Part shown: positions 8,130-17,137 of the stretch, in pieces
How positions within the stretch are numbered: the first letter of the stretch is position 1
How the letters are laid out: each line of letters starts with the position of its first letter
NCBI GenBank assembly: GCA_036419695.1
Contig: CP143946.1
Location: forward strand, 5,140,001-5,204,000
From: [Clostridium] symbiosum
GTDB taxonomy: Bacteria; Bacillota; Clostridia; Lachnospirales; Lachnospiraceae
Direction: 5' to 3'
Length of the DNA stretch: 64,000 bases
Notes under the pieces: generated by a model
Seen by the model: only the letters and a program-made list of their open reading frames with translations
The model's database searches: none
Told to the model about the DNA's origin: nothing
Position numbers and translations under genes: made by a program

Positions 8130-9407
8130 ATGAAGAAAACCGATTACCTGTCAACGCTTTTTGTTGGAATCGACATTGGTTCCCGCTTAAACGTTATCTC
8201 TGCTTTGAATTTCGAGCAGGACTTCCTTATCCGCATGGTCCCCATCCCTAACGCCCAGTATGGCGCTGAGAGGATGGGGCAGATGATAGTGGAAGTTCTG
8301 GAACAGCACCATGAGTTCCTTTCCGTTATCATCGGTTTGGAGTCTACCGGTTTTTATGGCGTCCACATTGCCAATTACCTTTCCACCTGCGAAAGGCTGG
8401 CCCCTTTCGGCACGAAGGTTTACTGCCTTAACCCCAAGGAAGTGGCAAAGTACAAAGGATCCTTCAATTCCCTTGATAAGAACGATGGGATCGATTCCTT
8501 TGTCATTGCCGATTTCGCCAGGGTAGGGCGGATTAAAACCCAGCCGTGGCGTGGGGCACAGTATCTTGCCCTCCAGCGCCTTACCAGGCACCGGCTTCAC
8601 ATTACGGAATGTATGGCCAAGGAGAAAACCTACATGCTCAACAACATCTTCCTCAAATTCAGTGAGTTTGCCATGCTGAACAAGGAGGAACATCCTTTTT
8701 CTGACAAATATGGTGCCACCGCAGAAGCAGTCCTTACGGAATACCTTTCGACCGAGGCCATTGTAAATGCTTCGGTCGATGAGCTGGTTGCATTCATCAG
8801 CTCCAAGAGCCGTGGACGAATCTCCGATCCGGAGCAGACCACTTATCTGCTTCAAAAGGCGGCCACTAATTCCTACCGGCTGGACAAGTGTCTTTATGAA
8901 CCGCTGACGGTCTCCATCGGGTGTTCTTTTAACTGTATCAATGCATTTGAAAAAGAACTCAAAGCAATTGATGATGCCATTTTAAGGACGGTGAAGGGGC
9001 TGAACCCTACCGAGTACCAGATCCTCAACTCCGTTCCCGGAATCGGCAAGGTTTATGCCAGTGGTATCCTTGCTGAAATCGGCACAATCAAGTGTTTCAA
9101 AAACAACGATGCACTTGCCAAGTATTGTGGCATTGTCTGGAAGGAAAACCAGTCCGGGATATTTGATGCAGAAGACACGCCTATGAATAAAGCCGGCAAC
9201 CGTTATCTGCGTTATTACATGATAGAGGCCGCAGGCAGTGTCATGAATCACTGTCCGGAATACAAGGCCTTTTATGACAAAAAATTTGCTGAGGTGAGAA
9301 CCCATCGGCACAAACGAGCACTCGCGTTGACTTCCCGTAAACTGATACGTATGCTTTTTGGACTGCTGGACAAAAGCCAACTCTACTCTGTGGAAAAGAG
9401 TAGGTAA
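8130..9407 (+). CDS. IS110-family transposase (DEDD recombinase)
   Basis: 425 residues. The N-terminal RuvC-like domain shows FVGIDIGSRLN (Asp15), GLESTGFYG (Glu) and KNDGIDSFVIADF (two Asp), the DEDD set. The C-terminal Tnp20 domain shows LNSVPGIGKVYASGILAEIG (helix-hairpin-helix) and KAGNRYLRYYMIEAAGS with the candidate nucleophilic serine. Full length and intact, so probably functional. Preceded by AGGTGGTG. Its long 5' non-coding region places it in the IS110 rather than the IS1111 subgroup. Confidence 0.93.
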   Translation: MKKTDYLSTLFVGIDIGSRLNVISALNFEQDFLIRMVPIPNAQYGAERMGQMIVEVLEQHHEFLSVIIGLESTGFYGVHIANYLSTCERLAPFGTKVYCLNPKEVAKYKGSFNSLDKNDGIDSFVIADFARVGRIKTQPWRGAQYLALQRLTRHRLHITECMAKEKTYMLNNIFLKFSEFAMLNKEEHPFSDKYGATAEAVLTEYLSTEAIVNASVDELVAFISSKSRGRISDPEQTTYLLQKAATNSYRLDKCLYEPLTVSIGCSFNCINAFEKELKAIDDAILRTVKGLNPTEYQILNSVPGIGKVYASGILAEIGTIKCFKNNDALAKYCGIVWKENQSGIFDAEDTPMNKAGNRYLRYYMIEAAGSVMNHCPEYKAFYDKKFAEVRTHRHKRALALTSRKLIRMLFGLLDKSQLYSVEKSR

Positions 9408-9784
9408 TCCATAGTATATACCGAACTTACGTTTCTTTTGAATCGTAGGTCTATTAAAGTTACCTTTCTTATAGAAAATCTTTTTCATTTACCTCTTGAC
9501 ATTTCACCAAATTGCTTGACGAAAGAGACAATCAGCCCCTGAAGCCGGCGGACGGGGCAGTCACCTTCCCTGAGTCTTCAGTCCCGTCGACAACCTGCCC
9601 GGGGAAGGAATCTTTTCTCCTGGATTCCCCCTCACCACACCCTACCAACCGGGACTGAAGACTCATAAACACCCTCCCACTCCCCCGTCCGCCGTCTTAC
9701 AGAGGCGTCCTCACATCTCAACCAAATCCCCCTCCCCGAAAAAAGCTTAAGAAAAAGTAATACCCTTTTTATCCATTTTCGTTG

Positions 9785-9790
9785 TATAAT
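9785..9790 (+). promoter_or_regulatory. -10 box of the response-regulator operon
   Basis: A perfect TATAAT lies 53 bases before the ATG at 9844. No good -35 is found at 16-18 bases, so an activator may be needed. The rest of 9408-9784 is the IS110 right end and the right half of repeat copy 2. Confidence 0.45.
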
Positions 9791-9843
9791 GAAAAAAACT
9801 ATGCTTTTTTACCGATAATGAGAATGGAGAAGGAGGTTTACTT

Positions 9844-10539
9844 ATGCAGAGTATTCTTGTCTGTGATGATGATAAACAAATTGTGGAAGCGATTGACATT
9901 TACCTCACCGGGGAAGGTTTTGAGGTGATTAAGGCCTACGATGGGTTCGAGGCGCTGGAACTTTTGCAGTCCCACAATGTAAACCTGATGATTATTGATG
10001 TGATGATGCCGGGCCTGGATGGTATCAGGACGACTCTTAAGGTGCGTGAAACCAGCAGTATCCCGATTATTATCCTGTCCGCGAAGTCTGAGGACGCCGA
10101 TAAGATTCTGGGACTTAATATCGGGGCCGACGACTATATCACAAAACCGTTTAATCCGCTGGAACTGGTGGCAAGGGTGAAATCCCAGCTTCGCCGCTAC
10201 ACCCAGCTCGGCAATATGAACACCCAGGCCGGCGGCCATATTTTTAAATGCGGTGGTCTCCTGATTAATGATGAAAATAAGGAAGTGACCGTGGATGGCG
10301 ATCTCATTAAGCTGACCCCGATTGAATACAATATTCTGCTCCTGCTCGTTAAGAATGCGGGGAAGGTTTTCTCCATCGACCAGATTTATGAGGAAATCTG
10401 GAATGAGGAGGCTATCGGGGCCGACAATACGGTGGCTGTCCATATCCGCCACATCCGGGAGAAAATTGAGATTAATCCCAGGGAGCCGCGTTACCTCAAG
10501 GTAGTATGGGGCGTCGGCTACAAGATTGAGAAGCAGTAG
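9844..10539 (+). CDS. OmpR-family response regulator
   Basis: 231 residues: receiver domain (acidic Asp8-Asp10, phosphoacceptor Asp52 in IIDVMMPG, Lys101 in ITKPF) followed by an OmpR/PhoB winged-helix domain (TPIEYNILLLLV, VAVHIRHIREKIE). It resembles VanR-type regulators. GGAGAAGGAGG precedes the start. It is 107 bases before its likely partner kinase, and the two probably control the downstream O-acylation genes or a cell-envelope response. Confidence 0.93.
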   Translation: MQSILVCDDDKQIVEAIDIYLTGEGFEVIKAYDGFEALELLQSHNVNLMIIDVMMPGLDGIRTTLKVRETSSIPIIILSAKSEDADKILGLNIGADDYITKPFNPLELVARVKSQLRRYTQLGNMNTQAGGHIFKCGGLLINDENKEVTVDGDLIKLTPIEYNILLLLVKNAGKVFSIDQIYEEIWNEEAIGADNTVAVHIRHIREKIEINPREPRYLKVVWGVGYKIEKQ

Positions 10540-10600
10540 GCGTCATCTAAAGGATTAAGAAGCGATAGGCGTCAGCTAAAGAATTAAGAAGCAATCGGCG
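10529..10600 (+). repeat. 29-bp tandem repeat over the end of the response-regulator gene
   Basis: Two units of 29 bases (10529-10557 and 10558-10586), each starting AGAAGC and containing AGGCGTCA and CTAAAG, are followed by part of a third from 10587. The first unit includes the stop codon of the response regulator. It looks like a local duplication. Confidence 0.7.
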
Positions 10601-10646
10601 ACGGCTGTCTTTCATCCTCTAATGCAGAAAACAGGTGATAAATAAT

Positions 10647-13046
10647 ATGAAATATTCGCGACTATCCATGCAGGCCCAGAAGCTTATTGCCAGCGCCCTG
10701 CACCTCATTTTCCTGACTGTTATGTTCGCGGGCATCGGCACCATGTATCTGAATGATAACTTTGGCGTCGGTATCACGCGTGTCCAAAATATGGCTTATG
10801 AGGATACCGATGAATTTACAAGACAGTTTAATCGTGATTTAAATGACATTTTCCAGTACATTGAGTACAATTCCACGTTTGAGAGCGGCGGAGCCATCGA
10901 TGTTTCCAAAGAAATGCTGCAGATGACCTTTGGCCCAAACGAGACGGAGAGCTTCAGCCTGGCGGATATCATTTCCTATCTGCAGTCCATGGGCTACCAG
11001 TTGAATGAAGATTTCCAGTGCACAAAGGTCTCCACACCGGCCATCGACGCCAGGACCCGGGAAGGATACATCGACTGGGCGGCCAGTGATCCTGAAAAGC
11101 ATTACAGTTACCTGATTCCCGGAACGCGCAGAGCCTCCCTGGAAGAGGTTTCACTGGAGATTATGGAAATGCTCCACCAGTATTATTCCACTTACAACCG
11201 GCTGCTTGTCAATCCCAGCAACCTGCATTTTAAGGTGGAATATTATGACGATGAATCCAGCACGAAAAGAGCGACCATTTATGCCAACGATCGTGATTTA
11301 ACTTCAGACACGTTAAAAACATACGGCAAATATGCATACCTTCCGGGAAACTCCGTATTCTATGATACAAACCTGAAATCAATTGCGTTAAATACCGTGT
11401 CCGCCCTGGCGGCGAACAATCCTTATGATACGAATACATTTTATCTGCTGGCCGGAGTGGATACCACCTATCCGGTGCAGGATGTCTATTCGAATAACAG
11501 GGATGCTTTCCGGAGCATGCAGCACTATTACATCAGCGGATTTGTTCTCCTGGTGACCGGAGGCATGATTGCCCTGCTCACGCTCCTGTTCCTGCTCAAG
11601 GTATCAGGGCACAAAAATGCCGGTGACAAGACCATCACCCTGCACGGATTTGACAAAACGAGCACGGAGACAGGCATTGTCATGTTCTCCCTCTTAACCA
11701 TTGCGGGCTTCGCCTTCTGCCGTCTGGCCCTTGTGCGGATTGCCCATCTGGTGCTTCCGGAAGAATCCTGGGCGCTGTCGGAACGCGTGCTTTACACGGC
11801 GGTCTTCTATCTGGGAGCGCTGCTTCTGTTCTTCAGCCTGCTCAGAAGATATAAGGCTGGAACCATCTGGACCGGAAGTTTTATCTGCCGGTGGAGTGAG
11901 CGCATGTCCATCTTTTTTACCGGGCAGAGCTTTACGACCCGTATGGTTGTCAGTTTCCTGGCCTACGCGGCCATCAACACCTCCCTCATCAGCCTTGCAT
12001 GGTTTTTGTGGGACAGAATTTACCTGAGCAAGACTACCATTTACGCCCTGACGGGAATGGTAATTCTTGCATGTGTCGCATTCAATCTCTGGATTTTCTA
12101 CCTGCTGTTTAAACACGCGGTGGAACACGATATGATCAGCACGGCCATAGAGCGCCTGGCCGCCGGTGAGACGAGTTATCAGGTAAATCTGGATGACTTT
12201 GACGGCAGGGAATTCGAGCTGGCAGCCAATATCAACAATATCAGTCTTGGCCTGGAATCCGCACTTCAGGAAAAGGTTAAAAGCGAACGCCTGAAAACGG
12301 ACCTGATTACCAATGTATCCCACGATATCAAGACGCCTCTGACCTCCATCATCAATTATGTAGGACTGATACGGCGTGAAAATATCCAGGATGAAAAAAT
12401 CCTCCGCTACCTGGACGTTCTGGAACAGAAATCCAACCGTCTGAAGACGCTGACGGAAGATCTGGTGGAGGCGTCGAAGGCCAGTTCCGGTAATCTGAAG
12501 CTGGAAATCAGTGATATTGACTTTATCGAGCTGGTCTATCAGACAAACGGGGAGTTTGAGGAGAAATTTGCCAGCCGTCATCTGGAACTCATCACCACCG
12601 CCCCCGAGGAAACACTGCTGATAGAAGCTGACGGACGCAGGCTGTGGCGCGTTCTGGAAAACCTCTATAACAACGCGTTTAAGTATGCGATGGAAAACAG
12701 CCGTATTTACATCGATATTACGAAGGATAATCTGCGTATTAACGAGGAGGGACTGATACTTCCCCCACAGGTTGTCTTCACCATTAAAAATATATCGGCC
12801 AATCCGCTGAATATCCGCGGCGATGAGCTGACGGAACGTTTTGTACGCGGCGATGTGGCCAGAGCGACGGAAGGAAGCGGACTGGGCCTGTCCATTGCCA
12901 AGAGCCTGACCGAGCTTCAGAAAGGCAGTTTTGAAATTTATATTGATGGTGATCTGTTTAAAGCACAGTTATCTTTCGATATCAAGGAAAAATCCAAACC
13001 TCCGAAACCCGCTAAGACGCCGGAGCCTCCGGCGGACAACCCGTAA
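10647..13046 (+). CDS. Sensor histidine kinase with multi-pass membrane domain
   Basis: 799 residues from the ATG at 10647, with AGGTGA as ribosome site; a GTG at 10635 is the alternative. One membrane segment (about 10-33) is followed by an extracellular domain of about 260 residues, five more membrane segments (about 290-500), a linker, a DHp domain with SHDIKTPLTS (phosphoacceptor His559) and an HATPase domain (NLYNNAFKYA, GSGLGLSIAKSL). A Pro/Lys-rich tail ends it. It should phosphorylate the upstream response regulator. The sensory domain was not recognised. Confidence 0.92.
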   Translation: MKYSRLSMQAQKLIASALHLIFLTVMFAGIGTMYLNDNFGVGITRVQNMAYEDTDEFTRQFNRDLNDIFQYIEYNSTFESGGAIDVSKEMLQMTFGPNETESFSLADIISYLQSMGYQLNEDFQCTKVSTPAIDARTREGYIDWAASDPEKHYSYLIPGTRRASLEEVSLEIMEMLHQYYSTYNRLLVNPSNLHFKVEYYDDESSTKRATIYANDRDLTSDTLKTYGKYAYLPGNSVFYDTNLKSIALNTVSALAANNPYDTNTFYLLAGVDTTYPVQDVYSNNRDAFRSMQHYYISGFVLLVTGGMIALLTLLFLLKVSGHKNAGDKTITLHGFDKTSTETGIVMFSLLTIAGFAFCRLALVRIAHLVLPEESWALSERVLYTAVFYLGALLLFFSLLRRYKAGTIWTGSFICRWSERMSIFFTGQSFTTRMVVSFLAYAAINTSLISLAWFLWDRIYLSKTTIYALTGMVILACVAFNLWIFYLLFKHAVEHDMISTAIERLAAGETSYQVNLDDFDGREFELAANINNISLGLESALQEKVKSERLKTDLITNVSHDIKTPLTSIINYVGLIRRENIQDEKILRYLDVLEQKSNRLKTLTEDLVEASKASSGNLKLEISDIDFIELVYQTNGEFEEKFASRHLELITTAPEETLLIEADGRRLWRVLENLYNNAFKYAMENSRIYIDITKDNLRINEEGLILPPQVVFTIKNISANPLNIRGDELTERFVRGDVARATEGSGLGLSIAKSLTELQKGSFEIYIDGDLFKAQLSFDIKEKSKPPKPAKTPEPPADNP

Positions 13047-13086
13047 CAAAAACATTCTGAGATAATATACAAAAGGCGGTATTATT

Positions 13087-14499
13087 ATGTTATTCAGTTC
13101 CCTTGTATTTCTTTGGTTCTTCCTGCCGGCCACAGCGTTTCTATACTACCTGGTTCCGGGCAGGAATGCTAAAAATATTGTCCTTTTCGCGGCCAGCCTC
13201 ATCTTCTACGGATGGGGCGGACCGCGTTATCTGCTTTTAGTGCTCCTTACAGTCTTTTTGTGCTATACGGCCGGACTATGCCTGGACGCTGCAGGCAGCC
13301 GCACCGGTCTTAAGAAACTGACCGTGGCGGTATTTGCCTTAATTACCCTGGGTATCCTCGGGTATTTTAAATATTATAATTTCTTTGTGACAACGGTGGG
13401 ACGCCTTGCCGGAACGGAACTTTTCCCTCTGAGAAATATCGTCCTTCCCCTCGGTATCTCTTTTTATACCTTCCAGGCCATCTCCTATGTGGTCGATGTC
13501 TACCGCGGCAAAAGCCCGGCGCAGAAAAATCTGTTTCACATGGCGCTTTACATCTTCCTGTTCCCGCAGATTCTGTCGGGACCCATTGTAAAATACCACC
13601 AGATCGCCGGACAGCTTACGGACCGCACGGAGACGCTTTCCATGCAGTTTTACGGAATCAAACGGTTTGTATACGGCCTTGCGAAGAAAGTTCTGCTGGC
13701 CAACACATTCGGCCAGTCCGTCGACTATATTATGGGCGTACCGTCGGAGCAGATGGGGACCGTCACTGCTTGGCTGGCCGTGATTCTGTACACCCTTCAG
13801 ATTTACTACGACTTTTCCGGCTATTCGGATATGGCAATCGGATTGGGGCGGATTTTTGGTTTTTACTATGAGGAAAACTTTAATTATCCCTATCTCTCCT
13901 CTTCGATAACCGAGTTCTGGAGACGATGGCATATCTCCCTGTCAACCTGGTTCAGGGACTATCTGTATATCCCTCTCGGCGGCAACCGGAAAGGACTTCC
14001 GAGAACCTGTGTAAACCTCTTTATCGTATTCCTGGCAACCGGCCTCTGGCACGGCGCAAGCATGACGTTTATTATCTGGGGAATCTACCACGGTATTTTT
14101 ATCCTGTCGGAACGGCTCTGGCTGAAAAAGCTGCTGGATAAAAACCCGCTTAAATTTCTTAACCATCTGTATGCAATGATCGTGGTTGTCTTCGGCTGGC
14201 TCCTGTTCCGCGCTCCCAGCATGACCGTTGCCGTTAACCTTGCAAAAGCCATGATCCGCCCCACCCGGGGTCTTTGGAATGCGGGACTCTTTGCCAACAA
14301 CAAGATTCTGTTCCTCGCCGCCCTGGGAATTCTCCTGTGCGGACCGGTACAGGCTCTGTTTCCCCGGTTTAAGGCCCATATTTTTGATGAAGAATCCGTA
14401 TCCTATGGAGATATTGCCGTGATGATCGTGCTCTTATTCCTGTCCACTCTGGTCGTTGTAAGCAGCACCTATACCGCGTTTATTTATTTCCAGTTCTGA
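13087..14499 (+). CDS. MBOAT-family O-acyltransferase (AlgI/DltB type)
   Basis: 470 residues, a polytopic membrane protein. FWRRWHISLSTWFRDYLYIPLGGNR and the catalytic-His region LATGLWHGAS are the standard MBOAT motifs. AlgI-type proteins pass acetyl groups across the membrane for acetylation of an exported polysaccharide. It starts 40 bases after the kinase and 21 bases before a DHHW/AlgJ-like gene, so the pair probably acetylates a cell-wall or capsule glycan. The substrate is unknown. Confidence 0.92.
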   Translation: MLFSSLVFLWFFLPATAFLYYLVPGRNAKNIVLFAASLIFYGWGGPRYLLLVLLTVFLCYTAGLCLDAAGSRTGLKKLTVAVFALITLGILGYFKYYNFFVTTVGRLAGTELFPLRNIVLPLGISFYTFQAISYVVDVYRGKSPAQKNLFHMALYIFLFPQILSGPIVKYHQIAGQLTDRTETLSMQFYGIKRFVYGLAKKVLLANTFGQSVDYIMGVPSEQMGTVTAWLAVILYTLQIYYDFSGYSDMAIGLGRIFGFYYEENFNYPYLSSSITEFWRRWHISLSTWFRDYLYIPLGGNRKGLPRTCVNLFIVFLATGLWHGASMTFIIWGIYHGIFILSERLWLKKLLDKNPLKFLNHLYAMIVVVFGWLLFRAPSMTVAVNLAKAMIRPTRGLWNAGLFANNKILFLAALGILLCGPVQALFPRFKAHIFDEESVSYGDIAVMIVLLFLSTLVVVSSTYTAFIYFQF

Positions 14500-14520
14500 T
14501 AAGTTCTGATATAAGGAGTT

Positions 14521-15627
14521 TTGTTTATGAACAAAAAGATCATAATGATTGCCGGGTTCTGGCTGTGCCTTCTGGCCCCCAACCTGCTGTTTCCACTTAT
14601 GAAAAATGAATCGGACGCCGGAAGTGATGAGAACCGTACGCTTGCAGAATTTCCGGTGCTGTCCGCTGAGAATCTGGAACGTTTTCCATCCGAAATGGAC
14701 AGTTATATCAATGACCACGCCGCCTTTCGGAACCGTTTTCTGTCTCTCAATGCCAGGCTGAATCTGGATCTGTTCGATTATCCTGATTCCACGCAGGTGC
14801 TGAAGGGAAAAGACGGATGGTATTTCTATACGGCCGGTTCGTCGATAGCCGACTGTCTCGGCATCAACCGGTATCCACAGCCCGTTCTGGAATCCATCAC
14901 TGCGCACATTCAGACAGCAGCCGACTATTTCGAATCGCAGGGGATCGAATTTCTGCTCGTACTCCCGCCCAGCAAGGAGTCTGTATACAGGGAATATCTT
15001 CCCGACAGCTGCCGTCAGCTCAGTTCTCCCACGCGTTCCGAAGAGTTGATTTCCTATATTAAGGAGCACAGCAGCGTGACAGTCATTGACCCGGCTCCCT
15101 ATTTTCAGGAGAACAGGGATTATAAGTGGTACTTTAAGACCGACACCCACTGGAACGATGCCGCCGGTTTTGTGACAAACCAGATGCTGATCGAGGCGCT
15201 GGGAGGGACTCCGGTATCCATAGATGATGTGACCGTATCCTACCTCCCCTCCGGTGTCGGAGATCTGGGAAAACTGTTCCACATGCCTGCATCGCGGACC
15301 GACGACACTTTTGCCGCCATAAGTGGTTACTATGACGAACTGGAAACAACCAGGGAGGACGTAAACGGAGACGGCAACATCACCCACCTGGTCACACCGG
15401 GAGCGCCCGATCCGCGCCGGGTCGCAGTGTACCGTGACTCCTTCGGATACTCTCTTTCACAGACGCTGAACAAATACTTCCAATATACGGATTTCTACCA
15501 CTGGCAGGCATTCGACACCTCCATGCTGGAGGAATATAAACCGGATGTGGTCGTTTATGAGGTGGTGGAACGGGAACAGGGCAGAATTCCTGAAGATATG
15601 ATGAAACTGGCGCCCGGAGCGTTCTAA
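14521..15627 (+). CDS. DHHW / AlgJ-like extracytoplasmic acetylation protein
   Basis: 368 residues with an N-terminal signal anchor (IIMIAGFWLCLLAPNLLF). DENRTLAEFP, the INDHAAFRNRF region, KTDTHWNDAAGF and YRDSFGYSL fit the SGNH-like AlgJ/AlgX/DHHW family that works with an MBOAT protein. DTHW would supply the catalytic Asp-His and the Ser lies in RDSFG. Ribosome site AAGGAG. Last gene before a strong terminator, so likely operon partner of the MBOAT gene. Confidence 0.85.
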   Translation: MFMNKKIIMIAGFWLCLLAPNLLFPLMKNESDAGSDENRTLAEFPVLSAENLERFPSEMDSYINDHAAFRNRFLSLNARLNLDLFDYPDSTQVLKGKDGWYFYTAGSSIADCLGINRYPQPVLESITAHIQTAADYFESQGIEFLLVLPPSKESVYREYLPDSCRQLSSPTRSEELISYIKEHSSVTVIDPAPYFQENRDYKWYFKTDTHWNDAAGFVTNQMLIEALGGTPVSIDDVTVSYLPSGVGDLGKLFHMPASRTDDTFAAISGYYDELETTREDVNGDGNITHLVTPGAPDPRRVAVYRDSFGYSLSQTLNKYFQYTDFYHWQAFDTSMLEEYKPDVVVYEVVEREQGRIPEDMMKLAPGAF

Positions 15628-15710
15628 ACAGGAGCCTGGATAACTGCCTTCCGGAATAAAATAACTTTGTTACTATTTATCGTATTAGTAAATAGCAAAT
15701 AAAACTGCTA

Positions 15711-15758
15711 AAAGCCGGCGTCCCCCCGTAAAGATCGGAGTGGACGCCGGCTTTTTTC
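15711..15758. terminator. Bidirectional terminator
   Basis: Stem AAAGCCGGCGTCC / GGACGCCGGCTTT followed by a T-run. On the other strand the A-rich start gives a usable U-tract. It lies between the convergent DHHW gene and the DUF4026/DUF2314-like gene. Confidence 0.85.
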
Positions 15759-15846
15759 CATTTCTTCCATTATTTATTGTCATATGACAGCTTCTTTATC
15801 GCTACTTTTCTGCACTTGCCGTCCAGAATTCCATGGCAATTACCTT

Positions 15847-17088
15847 TTACTCTTTCTCTTCCAAATCCATAATATACACATCATCTGGTGTGATTCTCCG
15901 CTTGGGCGTGAAAATAATCCAGTCCGTCAAATCATCCAGCGTATAAGTCCCGATATCATCCTGATGCATACCATTTACATAATACGGCTCCTGCGTCAGC
16001 TTGCCCGTCAGTGTTCCGTCCTTCGCTTCAAGCAGCTCAAACCAGATGTGTTCCTTTGTGTTATTATCCTCCTGATACTCCTCGTCAATGGTGAGGCCAA
16101 TCTTAATCAGGATGTGGTTTTCCTTATCCTGAAGGGCGCGGAGCATGTAAGGGATCCGCTCGGCCGCCAGCGCTTTCATCCGCTCCGTCTCCGATGTGGA
16201 GATCCAGTAGATCGGATTTTTCTCAAGAATCTCGTCGTATATGGAAATCGGTGAGTATTTTCCCTCCTCATAGTCGTCTTTCGTCTTATATGTAAAGATG
16301 GCGCTGGTATTCTCATTATGTCCTTCGGCTCTGTCGTCTTTGCCTCCCAGCATATCATCATCATACAGCTCCACTGCCTCGCTCCAGGGAACCAGTGTCG
16401 TAATAAGCGCCGCGCGGTCGGTCAATCTGGCGAGGTACAACGGTTCCTTCGGTTCCAGCGGCTCTTCCAGTTCCAGAAGACGGTTTGCCATTGTCTCCAG
16501 AACATTGTAATGGCTGTTGTAGGTTTCCTTCGTGGAATTCAGGACTTCCAGCTCCGAAATCCCGCAGCGGTTCAGCCCATGCGTATGGAGCCAGACAATC
16601 GGCTCATCTCCCGACACGGCCTGAGCCGTATAAATATAACGCGGCGCAGGGGGCACGGAAGACACGGCCGCCAAAGCCACCCAATGGCCGGAAAGAATCT
16701 TCTCCGAGCTGTCGTCCAGAACCGCCACAGCATCGGGAAGAACGGCGTGGATGATCTTCAGTTGGAGATGATAGGACGCCAGGGCATCCTCCCCGAACAT
16801 CATTTCCACGGCCAGGCCTCCCTCGGCATTCTCCATCGCCTCTATATCCACATCAGGGAAAAGGTGCTGGCAGCGGTAGAATTCCGGCAGCTCGAAATCA
16901 GTCGGATAAATCAGGGCTCTGTACCGGCTGCCGCCATATTCAACCGTCAGTCCGATATTCCCCTCGTCCTCCATGTCCGCCGTGATCACCCGGAAGTCGG
17001 GTGCATTTTTAAGCCGTCCAAGTACTTCCATCCGGCCCTCCGGTTCCTGCTGTCCCGGTATTGCCAGCATATACGATTTTTCTTTCAT
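15847..17088 (-). CDS. DUF4026/DUF2314-like protein
   Basis: 413 residues from the ATG at 17086-17088, which has a strong AGGAGGT site; an upstream start is possible but has none. No signal peptide or membrane segment. The last 90 residues (EHIWFELLEAKDGTLTGKL, then DLTDWIIFTP) resemble DUF2314, and the N-terminal part resembles the DUF4026 family. Both names are from memory and the function is unknown. It follows the MATE gene on the same strand with a 49-base gap, so the two may be co-transcribed. Confidence 0.6.
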   Translation of the reverse strand: MKEKSYMLAIPGQQEPEGRMEVLGRLKNAPDFRVITADMEDEGNIGLTVEYGGSRYRALIYPTDFELPEFYRCQHLFPDVDIEAMENAEGGLAVEMMFGEDALASYHLQLKIIHAVLPDAVAVLDDSSEKILSGHWVALAAVSSVPPAPRYIYTAQAVSGDEPIVWLHTHGLNRCGISELEVLNSTKETYNSHYNVLETMANRLLELEEPLEPKEPLYLARLTDRAALITTLVPWSEAVELYDDDMLGGKDDRAEGHNENTSAIFTYKTKDDYEEGKYSPISIYDEILEKNPIYWISTSETERMKALAAERIPYMLRALQDKENHILIKIGLTIDEEYQEDNNTKEHIWFELLEAKDGTLTGKLTQEPYYVNGMHQDDIGTYTLDDLTDWIIFTPKRRITPDDVYIMDLEEKE

Positions 17089-17137
17089 CTTGTACCTCCT
17101 GTTCCTCTCATTTGTAATTGTCTGCTGTGACACACCG

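Larger units (their letters stand above)
7700..9516 (+). mobile_element. IS110-family insertion sequence (about 1.8 kb)
   Basis: Boundaries come from comparison with the uninterrupted paralogue at 56680-56730. There the text runs from CCTCCCTCCA straight into CACTTGACGAAAG. Here CCTCCCCCTTACT stops at 7699, and CTTGACGAAAG resumes at 9515. Both junctions contain CT (7698-7699 and 9515-9516), a core dinucleotide as known for IS110 elements such as IS621. There are no terminal inverted repeats and no wider target duplication, as expected. A second CTTGAC at 9495 leaves a slightly shorter element possible. Confidence 0.82.
7126..9731. repeat. Long inverted-repeat element, copy 2, split by IS110
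   Basis: The left half (7126 to about 7697) and right half (9517-9731) together match the unbroken copy at 56272-57031, including the inner words GTCTTCAGTCCCGG / CCGGGACTGAAGAC and the right terminus ending CTCAACCAAATCCCC. Without the insertion the element would be about 789 bp. The left edge overlaps the livF stop codon. Confidence 0.8.

Noticed and set aside
9491..9516. Right end of the IS110 element at the first CTTGAC (9495)
   Set aside because: The sister repeat matches only from CTTGACGAAAG at 9515 onward; kept as an alternative, not as the main call.
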